From: a virus
Length of the DNA: 25,058 nt
Virus record (IMG/VR): IMGVR_UViG_3300027770_000233
Location: 1-25,058 of that record
Reading direction: 5' to 3' (one strand)
A program made the translations under genes and the position numbers. Under the pieces are notes generated by a model. That model was not told the DNA's origin and did not search any database. It saw only the letters and a list, made by a program, of their open reading frames with translations. This document shows positions 6,512 through 11,908 of the stretch, piece after piece; position 1 is the stretch's first letter, and every line of letters starts with the position of its first letter.

Positions 6512-6652
6512 ATGCCAAAAAAAACACGCCACAATGCCCCGCAATCGAGCAAGGATGCATCTAGAAAGCGTCTTAAAGCCAAGGCTGATGCAGTGGACGT
6601 TCCAAACAGACCTCTAGGCAACCGAGCGTGCTGTTGCCGTATCGGTCGCTAG
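6512..6652 (+). CDS. possible small basic protein (46 aa)
   Basis: An ATG five bases after the previous stop opens a 46-codon frame to TAG 6652: MPKKTRHNAPQSSKDASRKR, then a C-terminal ACCCRIGR. It lacks a Shine-Dalgarno and a recognised family; composition (Lys/Arg rich) fits neighbouring small phage proteins. Kept because it fills the gap up to the strand switch. Confidence 0.4.
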   Translation: MPKKTRHNAPQSSKDASRKRLKAKADAVDVPNRPLGNRACCCRIGR

Positions 6653-6669
6653 GCTGCCGTTTATATAGC

Positions 6670-6698
6670 CCTTATACGTTCCTTATAGTGCCCTTATA
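6670..6698. repeat. three direct CCTTATA repeats at 11-bp steps
   Basis: CCTTATA occurs at 6670-6676, 6681-6687 and 6692-6698, exactly 11 bp apart (about one helical turn), between convergent genes. Related CCCCTTAT strings occur at about 6967 and 7747. Same-face spacing suggests protein binding; on the - strand each reads TATAAGG. Confidence 0.6.
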
Positions 6699-6702
6699 GA
6701 GT

Positions 6703-6921
6703 CTATTTAGCGTCTTGTATAAGACTAGACTTCCGTTTGACGCTCCGCTGCCCTTCCGTTATTTGCATTAAACGCTTTTCACGCTCCCGATAGTTAGCCC
6801 AGCGCACGGCCACCATCTTCTGATAGTGTTGCCTGGTCTTGACCTTGGTGGGACCCTTTACGCTCCCGCCCTTTCGCCCGATGGTTGCCATGTACTCCCG
6901 AATGATCTGTTCCTTATCCAT
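6703..6921 (-). CDS. small basic protein (72 aa), KGG-type, possibly DNA binding
   Basis: The start ATG (6921) is preceded on the - strand by GGGAGGG at about 8-9 nt. The sequence holds YMATIGRKGGSVKGPTK and a HYQKMVAVRWANYRERE helix. A G-x-KGG turn followed by a basic 'ARWA-x-R' helix recurs in short plasmid and phage proteins thought to bind nucleic acid; that role is inferred. It is the last gene of the leftward operon. Confidence 0.65.
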   Translation of the reverse strand: MDKEQIIREYMATIGRKGGSVKGPTKVKTRQHYQKMVAVRWANYREREKRLMQITEGQRSVKRKSSLIQDAK

Positions 6922-6979
6922 AAAGTTAACCCTCCCGCGAGAATATCTGCGCTTCCGTTTTTACATACCCCTTATGCAT

Positions 6980-7029
6980 CTCGCCCGCATAAAGGCTACG
7001 CTGCCGTTTGAATAGCTTACTTGGGCGAG
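6980..7029 (-). other. inverted repeat enclosing a dispersed-repeat copy
   Basis: CTCGCCC (6980-6986) and GGGCGAG (7023-7029) are perfect complements, with smaller inner pairings (GGCTA near 6994 with TAGC near 7013). The loop carries the 6996-7009 repeat copy. It lies in the 146-base gap between two leftward genes and would form in the RNA leader of the 72-aa gene. No T run follows, so it is not a plain terminator. Confidence 0.45.
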
Positions 7030-7067
7030 CTATTGCAAGCGCGAAAGCCTATATTTTATTTATTCCG

Positions 7068-7298
7068 CTAATTCAAATCAACTCCATGAACAGCAACCTG
7101 TTCTTGATCGGCTCCCATGGATCTTTGTATTGTCACCAAGAATCCATTATCTTCACGAGAGATTGAATATCTAGTCCTTCCCTTTGGCTGGTATCCCATT
7201 GATTGAGATTCTCCAATCATGGAAAGCATGCTTTCAATAGAGTTTCTATCTTTACTGGTAATCCGAAGATTGGCTAAATAAGACATTTTATATTTCAT
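7068..7298 (-). CDS. hypothetical protein (76 aa)
   Basis: AAGGAGG sits 7 nt before the start ATG (7298), inside the end of the upstream gene. The protein is MSYLANLRITSKDRNSIESM, a low-complexity middle (GESQSMGYQPKGRTRYS), then a strand-like region EDNGFLVTIQRSMG. A methionine four codons in is an alternative start. No domain is recognised. Confidence 0.65.
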   Translation of the reverse strand: MKYKMSYLANLRITSKDRNSIESMLSMIGESQSMGYQPKGRTRYSISREDNGFLVTIQRSMGADQEQVAVHGVDLN

Positions 7299-7299
7299 T

Positions 7300-7485
7300 T
7301 CAATTCCTCCTTCTTTCTTTTATATCCTCAGCCACCATCTTGTTGATAAGTTTCAGCGAATACTCCCCCCACTGCTCCATCGCTATCTGTACCGCCACCT
7401 TGTAAGACACACCTTCTTTCTTGGCCATCTTTCGAAGATAACTTTCGGTGATTCCAACGTCATCTAATTGTTCTGGATGTTTCAT
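7300..7485 (-). CDS. hypothetical protein (61 aa)
   Basis: ATG at 7485 lacks a Shine-Dalgarno; TATAAA (7491-7496) ends 5 nt upstream, and the previous gene stops only 17 bases away, so either coupling or a leaderless start is possible. The N-terminus reads PEQLDDVGITESYLRKMAKK, then EGVSYKVAVQIAMEQWGEYS: short helices, with the first resembling a small helix-turn-helix. Function unknown. Confidence 0.6.
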   Translation of the reverse strand: MKHPEQLDDVGITESYLRKMAKKEGVSYKVAVQIAMEQWGEYSLKLINKMVAEDIKERRRN

Positions 7486-7502
7486 ATGTTTTTATATTTA
7501 CT

Positions 7503-7715
7503 TTATGGGCAGAATGGGTCTTCCGTATTGGTGACGTTATAGACTTGATTCACCACAACTTCGCAGTCTCCAACTTCTTGATAGTCTCCAGCGTCAAACC
7601 TCTTGCCCGCTAGTTCTTCCGCTTGCTTTTGATTGTTGGCGTAAACATCCACGATGAATGTTTCCGTCTGCTTATACTCAACCTTGAACTTTCCTTTTCC
7701 AATCTTCTTTTTCAT
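7503..7715 (-). CDS. small beta-alpha protein (70 aa), DpnD/PcfM-like style
   Basis: The 70 residues begin with GKFKVEYKQTETFIVDVYAN, then KQAEELAGKRFDAGDYQEVG and CEVVVNQVYNV. A strand-helix-strand 'KxxVEV...VxA-x-xxxEAEELA' shape is shared with small mobile-element proteins such as the DpnD/PcfM group; homology is only suggested. AAAGGAAA lies about 11 nt upstream of the ATG. Confidence 0.6.
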   Translation of the reverse strand: MKKKIGKGKFKVEYKQTETFIVDVYANNQKQAEELAGKRFDAGDYQEVGDCEVVVNQVYNVTNTEDPFCP

Positions 7716-7801
7716 ATGTCATGTTTCCTTTATAGTTCCACGCTCCCCTTATAGGTTGCGCTTCCGTTTATAGGATGCCTGGACTATCGCCCAAGATCAT
7801 T

Positions 7802-7835
7802 CCTCCGTTCCCCTCCGTTACGAGGGGAAACGAGG
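7802..7835 (-). terminator. stem-loop after the 88-aa gene
   Basis: CCTCCGTTCCCCTC (7802-7815) pairs with GAGGGGAAACGAGG (7822-7835) at 12 of 14 positions, with a 6-nt loop. It begins 7 nt past the stop codon of the leftward gene. There is no T run, so it may act as an RNA stabiliser or partial terminator instead of a simple intrinsic terminator. Confidence 0.5.
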
Positions 7836-7842
7836 AAGGACT

Positions 7843-8109
7843 TCAGCTTGTTGCGTAAGTCGCTTTCGGTTCTTCTACAAACTTGCAAAAGCTTTTCACA
7901 AGTTTTGACCTCCATTCGTCACCATCAGATTTCCAAACATTCAAAACCACATCACGCAAGTTGGGGGATTTCCGATATTCCAACTCATCTTTCATCATTT
8001 TGCTTGCCTCTTTTAGACTTGGGATTTTGTCCGATTCCTCAAGCCATGAGTTTGAATAATCAAACTTACCCAAGTATTCTTTACCTCTTAACATTTCAAG
8101 TGTGTACAT
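7843..8109 (-). CDS. hypothetical protein (88 aa)
   Basis: AAAGGA lies about 9-10 nt before the start ATG (8109). The protein is charged and rich in Lys, Glu and Ser: YTLEMLRGKEYLGKFDYS, a helix SLKEASKMMKDELEYRKS, and a strand-helix end (DVVLNVWKSDG...WRSKLVKSFCKFVEE). No family is recognised. It is followed by a strong stem-loop. Confidence 0.65.
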   Translation of the reverse strand: MYTLEMLRGKEYLGKFDYSNSWLEESDKIPSLKEASKMMKDELEYRKSPNLRDVVLNVWKSDGDEWRSKLVKSFCKFVEEPKATYATS

Positions 8110-8159
8110 ATTCTGTTTCCTTTCTTATTTCTTTTATTAGGTCTCATCTATCGACTTGA

Positions 8160-8193
8160 CCTCTCCCGCCCTCATTGACGAGGACGGACGAGG
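8160..8193 (-). terminator. stem-loop after the 27-aa membrane peptide gene
   Basis: CCTCTCCCGCCCTC (8160-8173) and GAGGACGGACGAGG (8180-8193) pair at 11 of 14 positions around a 6-nt loop, starting 5 nt past the stop at 8199. Its geometry (14-nt arms, 6-nt loop, CCTC/GAGG ends) matches the stem-loop at 7802-7835. No T run follows. Confidence 0.45.
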
Positions 8194-8198
8194 GAAAG

Positions 8199-8282
8199 TT
8201 ATTTCCAGAGCAATTCGAGCCAACTTGATAGGCTCATACCTAGCAAGACTCCAACCATAAGAATCGTATAAATCTTAATCAT
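8199..8282 (-). CDS. 27-aa single-pass membrane peptide
   Basis: The - strand ATG at 8282 follows AAAGGAGG at 7 nt spacing, one of the best ribosome sites in the window, and the frame has 27 codons before TAA: MIKIYTILMVGVLLGMSLSS then WLELLWK. A hydrophobic helix of about 17 residues fills most of it. It is probably a tiny inner-membrane peptide of the leftward operon; function unknown. Confidence 0.6.
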   Translation of the reverse strand: MIKIYTILMVGVLLGMSLSSWLELLWK

Positions 8283-8406
8283 CACCACACCTCCTTTCTG
8301 ATTGTATAATTTTGGACTTGGCGGCAACTCCTCCAGAACTCTGCACGATCTAGGTCAGAGAATCGGCAGACGAATGAACCCGATCGAGTGTAGATGGCGA
8401 AGCAAG

Positions 8407-8631
8407 TCATTTCTGAGTCTCCATTACTCCTTCAGCAAGCAACTTATTCTCTCCAGTTCCGTGCCAAGGAACTAATTCAACCCGATATGATGTTGAGTTG
8501 GTTTCCTTGTCGTGTTGCAATTCAACTCTTACCGCTCCATTCCAGCAAGCAGAGTGGGTTGTCAATTCACGATGACCACAACGAGTAGCCTTTCCTTTTG
8601 CTCCTTCTATCGTTCCGTATAGTGCGCTCAT
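8407..8631 (-). CDS. small conserved phage protein (74 aa, SALYGTI family)
   Basis: The frame is open upstream to 8706, but ATG 8631 is chosen because AAAGGA precedes it by about 10 nt and the upstream part overlaps a stem-loop. The N-terminus MSALYGTIEGAKGKATRCG resembles small phage and plasmid proteins that begin MSAL-x-G-x-I-x-G and continue with a T-x-R-G turn. The rest is beta-rich (VRVELQHDKETNSTSYRVEL). Function unknown. Confidence 0.7.
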   Translation of the reverse strand: MSALYGTIEGAKGKATRCGHRELTTHSACWNGAVRVELQHDKETNSTSYRVELVPWHGTGENKLLAEGVMETQK

Positions 8632-8680
8632 ATTATGTGTTTCCTTTCGTCTTGGTTTCTTTTGTTTCCAGCCTATCGGC

Positions 8681-8722
8681 CAGACTTCTACCCCGCCGTC
8701 TAGCAACGGGGCAGAGTGTCTG
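8681..8722 (-). terminator. long stem-loop after the 87-aa gene
   Basis: An outer CAGAC/GTCTG stem (8681-8685 with 8718-8722), a middle TCT/AGA and an inner CCCCG/CGGGG (8691-8695 with 8707-8711) form a bulged hairpin starting about 4 nt past the stop of the leftward gene. No T run follows. Confidence 0.45.
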
Positions 8723-8726
8723 CTCG

Positions 8727-8990
8727 CTAGTTCTGTGAATCGTATTCAAAACCCTCCGATTGCATCCACTCGAATAAACGAGGCTCAAGTTCTTCCAGCT
8801 TGTCGGCCATCCATCCATCATTTCCAATCGTGAGCATATAACGCCCACCATCATTTCTCTCTCCTAGATCCTCTATAATAATGTTGGCTTGTGCCTCGTC
8901 TAGTTTATAGATTCCACCATATACAACGGCGTTTATAGTATCGCCGTTCTCGGTGAAGGTGTGGAGTTGTTTGGAGTAGGTATTATTCAT
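8727..8990 (-). CDS. hypothetical protein (87 aa)
   Basis: The ATG overlaps the TGA of the upstream gene (ATGA), so translation is coupled. The protein starts MNNTYSKQLHTFTENGDTIN, continues VVYGGIYKLDEAQANIIIED, and ends acidic (ELEPRLFEWMQSEGFEYD). The mixed beta/alpha pattern and high acidity resemble small phage early proteins; no family is recognised. Confidence 0.65.
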   Translation of the reverse strand: MNNTYSKQLHTFTENGDTINAVVYGGIYKLDEAQANIIIEDLGERNDGGRYMLTIGNDGWMADKLEELEPRLFEWMQSEGFEYDSQN

Positions 8991-9208
8991 TTGGTTGCCT
9001 CGTCTGCTTGATATATCGCCTCATCAATGGACGAGATAAGAAAAGCCGTTTTGTTTTTGGGTTTGTCGAAGTCGTGTTTCTCCGTCACAAAATCCAAACA
9101 CTCTTCCAGCGTGGCCTTGAGCGTGGAAATAGTTTCGAGTAATTCCCCTATGCGAATATCTTTAGCCGTGTTCGCTTCGGCGTTTTCTGCTGTGTGTTTT
9201 GTTTCCAT
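8987..9208 (-). CDS. hypothetical coiled-coil protein (73 aa), first gene of leftward operon
   Basis: A helical, acidic protein: ETKHTAENAEANTAKDIRIG, then ELLETISTLKATLEECLDFV with heptad-like leucines, ending IDEAIYQADEATK. There is no Shine-Dalgarno. The -10 box of a good promoter ends 6 nt before the ATG at 9208, so its mRNA is probably leaderless. Function unknown. Confidence 0.65.
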   Translation of the reverse strand: METKHTAENAEANTAKDIRIGELLETISTLKATLEECLDFVTEKHDFDKPKNKTAFLISSIDEAIYQADEATK

Positions 9209-9214
9209 AAACTC

Positions 9215-9243
9215 AATCTACTTAACCCGATTAAGTATGTCAA
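9215..9243 (-). promoter_or_regulatory. leftward operon promoter
   Basis: On the - strand a perfect -35 TTGACA (plus-strand 9238-9243) is followed by a 17-bp spacer and TAGATT (9215-9220, four of six). The six bases after the -10 end at ATG 9208. This sigma70-type promoter would drive the whole block of small leftward genes. Confidence 0.7.
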
Positions 9244-9268
9244 CACTTTATTTTGATTTATTTTGAGA

Positions 9269-9274
9269 TACAAT
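9269..9274 (+). promoter_or_regulatory. -10 box of the rightward (late) operon
   Basis: TACAAT ends 6 nt before GTG 9281 of the small terminase gene. No convincing -35 lies 16-18 bp upstream, so a phage activator may be needed. The gap is shared with the divergent leftward promoter. Confidence 0.4.
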
Positions 9275-9280
9275 AAACGA

Positions 9281-9922
9281 GTGGAGCAAATAGAAGAAAG
9301 CAAGGTTGGCCGCAAAACTTCACTCACTCCAGAGATTCAAGAAAAACTCTTAGGCTATATCCGCAAAGGTTTGACCTATGAGCGAGCGGGTGAAGCGTTG
9401 GGAATATCACCAGCCACAATCCAGAACTGGCAAGCAAGAAACAAGCAGTTTGACAATGCCCTCAAAAAAGCACGGCGTGACCTAGAGGTATCCTTACTCG
9501 ATTCCATAAACTTAGCTGGGGAAAAATCGTGGCAAGCCCGAGCGTGGATTCTTGAGCGTTCATTTTTATACTCGCAACCCTCTGCCCGACTGCAAGTTAG
9601 CCAGGATGTCACGCACGGCATCTCCTCGAACTTGGCATCTCTGTTGGCTGGCATCGCAGTTAAGAAGAAATCACAGAGCGAGAAAATAGCGCAGTCTGCG
9701 AATGATGCGCTAGACATTGAAAGCAAACAACTTACCAACATAACCCCAAATCATTTGTCGCACAATAGACAGTGTATCAACTTAGACAAAAACATTGATG
9801 CACAACCACTTATAGAAGGCAAGTTGCCAAAACTTAAACATAAGCGAATGAGATTACGCAAGCCTCGCAAATCTAGCCTACCCACCACGACACCACCCGC
9901 CACGCCCCCAGCCCCCGCTTGA
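9281..9922 (+). CDS. terS: terminase small subunit
   Basis: A 213-residue protein with an N-terminal helix-turn-helix: RKTSLTPEIQEKLLGYIRKG, then LTYERAGEALGISPATIQNW. A helical oligomerisation segment follows (ARRDLEVSLLDSI...WQARAWILERSF), then a basic, Pro-rich tail (KLKHKRMRLRKPRKS). TerS binds the pac or cos site and stimulates the large subunit during packaging. GTG 9281 is chosen because TACAAT ends 6 nt before it; a TTG at 9263 in the same frame would overlap that box. It lies 61 bases before the large subunit. Confidence 0.82.
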   Translation: MEQIEESKVGRKTSLTPEIQEKLLGYIRKGLTYERAGEALGISPATIQNWQARNKQFDNALKKARRDLEVSLLDSINLAGEKSWQARAWILERSFLYSQPSARLQVSQDVTHGISSNLASLLAGIAVKKKSQSEKIAQSANDALDIESKQLTNITPNHLSHNRQCINLDKNIDAQPLIEGKLPKLKHKRMRLRKPRKSSLPTTTPPATPPAPA

Positions 9923-9983
9923 TATACATAACCCCCCCTAAATTATTGTGGCTCAAAACAAAAAGAAGTCCTAGCACACCACT

Positions 9984-11408
9984 ATGCCAAAACCCCCCAA
10001 GCGTAGCCAAGAAGAGGCGTTAGAAGACCTTGGTAAACCAGCCAATTTCGCATCTAACGCATTGGGCATCAATCTCTATGACTGGCAACGCAAGGTACTG
10101 CGCGATTTAGAGCCAAGAGACTGTCGCGTAGCCCTGCGTGCAGCCAACGGCTCTGGCAAGACCAGCACAGTTATTTCATCTATTTTGATATGGCACGCTC
10201 TCGTTTACCCGCGCTCAATTGCCGTAACAACCGCTGGCGTGTACAGACAAGTTGAAAGTCAGTTGTGGCCTAGCCTGCGCCATCACATTTCTAAACTTGG
10301 CGGTGCATGGGAAGTGACATCTGGCGAGATCCGCTACCTCCACCCCAACGGCAACACGAGTCGCATTATTGGATACTCAGCCACCGATGCAGGGCGTGCA
10401 GAAGGTTGGCACGCTGAAGACCACGATAACCATCCTTTGCTCATGGTAGTGGACGAAGCCAAGACTGTAGCCGACCCTCTATTCGAGGCTATCAGCCGTT
10501 GCCAACCAACTAGACTGTTGATCGCATCCAGCCCAGGCGGGTCTAGTGGCGCGTTCTACCGCGCCTTCACCAAGGAGGCGGATATGTGGAAGAAGCACGC
10601 TGTTACAGCGTTTGACTGCCCCCACATCACGCAGACTCAGATTGATGAGGTTATCCAGCGTTACGGCGAGAAGCACCCGCTAACCCGCTCTATGATTTAC
10701 GGCGAGTTTGTTGACATAGGTTCAGAGAGCCTTGTCATCAGCTTAAATCAACTCCAGCATTGCCTAACTACTCCACCAGCATTCAAACCTGGCACTAGGG
10801 TAGCAGGCGTGGATTTTGCAGCAGGCGGGGATTGCAACGTGCTGGCGATAAGAGATGGCAATAAGGTTCTGCCATTCCTAGCTTGGCGTGATCGTGACAC
10901 GATGGCAGCCGTTGGAAGATTCATCGTAGAGTTTAAGAAGGCTGGACTAGAGGCCAACAACATATTTGCCGATGCGAGTGGGTTGGGTATGCCTATGTGC
11001 GATGCGCTGGCAGAGGCAGGCTGGGAGGTCAACCGAGTCAACTTTGGATCGACTGCCTACGATGCGGATGCCTACACCAATCGGTCCTCTGAGATGTGGT
11101 ATGGCATGGCAAAGAAGATTGATGGGGCTGAGATCATCTTGCCAGAAGACGATGACCTAACTGCACAGCTAACTTGTAGGAAAAGCTTGGTTAACTCGAA
11201 AGGCAAGCTAGGCGTGGAATCTAAGGATTCGATGCGTGCCAGAGGTCTTGCCTCGCCCGACAAGGCTGACGCACTTGCTTTATGCTTGGATGGTGGCAAC
11301 ATGAGGTTCGACTTGACCTTTCAGATTGAAAGGCCAACTTGGAAATCACTTCAAGCCATGATGGAGTTTCACGACCCTGTCATGGCTGGGTTTGAAGCAG
11401 GAGGATAA
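9984..11408 (+). CDS. terL: terminase large subunit
   Basis: A 474-residue packaging motor. The ATPase domain has Walker A ANGSGKT (54-60), an adenine-binding Gln region before it (LYDWQRKVLRDL) and Walker B LLMVVDEAK (152-160), followed by the coupling motif LIASSPGGSSG (179-189). The RNase H-like nuclease domain has Asp residues in VAGVDFAAGGD (D277), FADASGLG (D330) and SPDKADALAL (D426/D429). It cuts concatemers and drives DNA into the prohead through the portal. No Shine-Dalgarno stands before the ATG; a C7 run lies in the short gap upstream. Confidence 0.95.
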   Translation: MPKPPKRSQEEALEDLGKPANFASNALGINLYDWQRKVLRDLEPRDCRVALRAANGSGKTSTVISSILIWHALVYPRSIAVTTAGVYRQVESQLWPSLRHHISKLGGAWEVTSGEIRYLHPNGNTSRIIGYSATDAGRAEGWHAEDHDNHPLLMVVDEAKTVADPLFEAISRCQPTRLLIASSPGGSSGAFYRAFTKEADMWKKHAVTAFDCPHITQTQIDEVIQRYGEKHPLTRSMIYGEFVDIGSESLVISLNQLQHCLTTPPAFKPGTRVAGVDFAAGGDCNVLAIRDGNKVLPFLAWRDRDTMAAVGRFIVEFKKAGLEANNIFADASGLGMPMCDALAEAGWEVNRVNFGSTAYDADAYTNRSSEMWYGMAKKIDGAEIILPEDDDLTAQLTCRKSLVNSKGKLGVESKDSMRARGLASPDKADALALCLDGGNMRFDLTFQIERPTWKSLQAMMEFHDPVMAGFEAGG

Positions 11409-11412
11409 AACT

Positions 11413-11583
11413 ATGAATATATGGAACTGGATCACATCGAATTGGACAGACGTAGTTGCTGCGGTTGGCGGCATTGTATTAGCTGCACGCATTGTAGTTA
11501 AGCTCACCCCCACTCCAGCGGATGATACGATCTTGGAAAAGGTTGTTGCATTCCTGAAGACTGTTGGGTTAAACATCAAATAA
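11413..11583 (+). CDS. small membrane protein, holin candidate (56 aa)
   Basis: ATG 11413 lies 8 nt after GGAGG, preferred over the in-frame ATG 11392 inside terL. One hydrophobic segment (DVVAAVGGIVLAARIVVKL, about 10-28) is followed by TPTPADDTILEKVVAFLKTV. This shape recurs next to lysis genes in tailed phages and fits a small holin or holin partner. The spanin-like genes directly downstream support a lysis role. No endolysin is seen in the window. Confidence 0.6.
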   Translation: MNIWNWITSNWTDVVAAVGGIVLAARIVVKLTPTPADDTILEKVVAFLKTVGLNIK

Positions 11584-11589
11584 ATTTAA

Positions 11590-11778
11590 GTGATCGGTGC
11601 GATACTTCAAATCATCGCATCAGTCCTTCGCCTCATACCAGGTTGGTATGAGAAGCGTGTTGACAAGAACGCTACCGAGTGGAAGAACAATCGCGAAGCT
11701 ATTGATCGTGAACTTGGCTCTGTTGCTTGGTGGGTGCGCGACAACAAGTCCGATAACGAACACGACAGGGGCAGTTGA
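11590..11778 (+). CDS. inner-membrane spanin-like protein (62 aa)
   Basis: GTG 11590 opens a 62-residue frame: a hydrophobic N-terminal helix (IGAILQIIASVLRLIPGW), then a charged helix EKRVDKNATEWKNNREAIDR and a polar tail. An out-of-frame lipoprotein overlaps most of it, the arrangement of Rz/Rz1 spanin genes. The i-spanin would span the periplasm by binding the o-spanin; the helix here is short for that, so the call is moderate. A weak Shine-Dalgarno (TTTAAG) precedes it. Confidence 0.55.
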   Translation: MIGAILQIIASVLRLIPGWYEKRVDKNATEWKNNREAIDRELGSVAWWVRDNKSDNEHDRGS

Positions 11779-11908
11779 GTCGTTAATGAAAGACGATAGC
11801 TACCCTGCGGTTCGTAGTGCCTCTCCAGCCATTCGTGCCTGGGCGAAGAAGGCACTTAACTATGTCAACGACCTTTCTTATGAACTTCAAACGGAGCGCA
11901 ACAAATGA
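11648..11908 (+). CDS. outer-membrane spanin (lipoprotein), Rz1-like
   Basis: From ATG 11648 the 86-residue product has a basic n-region (MRSVLTRTLPSGRTIAK), a hydrophobic core (LLIVNLALLL) and a lipobox LLGGC with the lipidated Cys at residue 30. The mature part, about 57 residues, has a short helix near the end. The frame extends up to GTG 11597 with no better start. It overlaps the i-spanin candidate in another frame and its TGA overlaps the portal ATG. o-spanins join outer and inner membranes to complete lysis, implying a Gram-negative host. Confidence 0.7.
   Translation: MRSVLTRTLPSGRTIAKLLIVNLALLLGGCATTSPITNTTGAVESLMKDDSYPAVRSASPAIRAWAKKALNYVNDLSYELQTERNK

Larger units (their letters stand above)
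6649..7769 (-). repeat. dispersed 14-bp repeat CTxxGCTKCCGTTT, five copies
   Basis: The copies are at 6649-6662 (ctaggctgccgttt), 6725-6738 (ctagacttccgttt), 6947-6960 (ctgcgcttccgttt), 6996-7009 (ctacgctgccgttt) and 7756-7769 (ttgcgcttccgttt). On the transcribed - strand they read AAACGGMAGCRTAG-like. Three are in intergenic leader regions, one overlaps the strand-switch gap and one lies in the 3' end of the 72-aa gene. The first, fourth and fifth copies are followed by a short ATAG- or ATAGG-like extension. None was seen in the + strand operons, though I could not search exhaustively. Confidence 0.6.

Noticed and set aside
6649-7769. CRISPR array
   Set aside because: Repeats are only 14 bp, imperfect and unevenly spaced, with genes between them.
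8632-8706. N-terminal extension of the SALYGTI gene
   Set aside because: It would overlap the stem-loop after the 87-aa gene and lacks a ribosome site; the ATG at 8631 has one and matches the family start.
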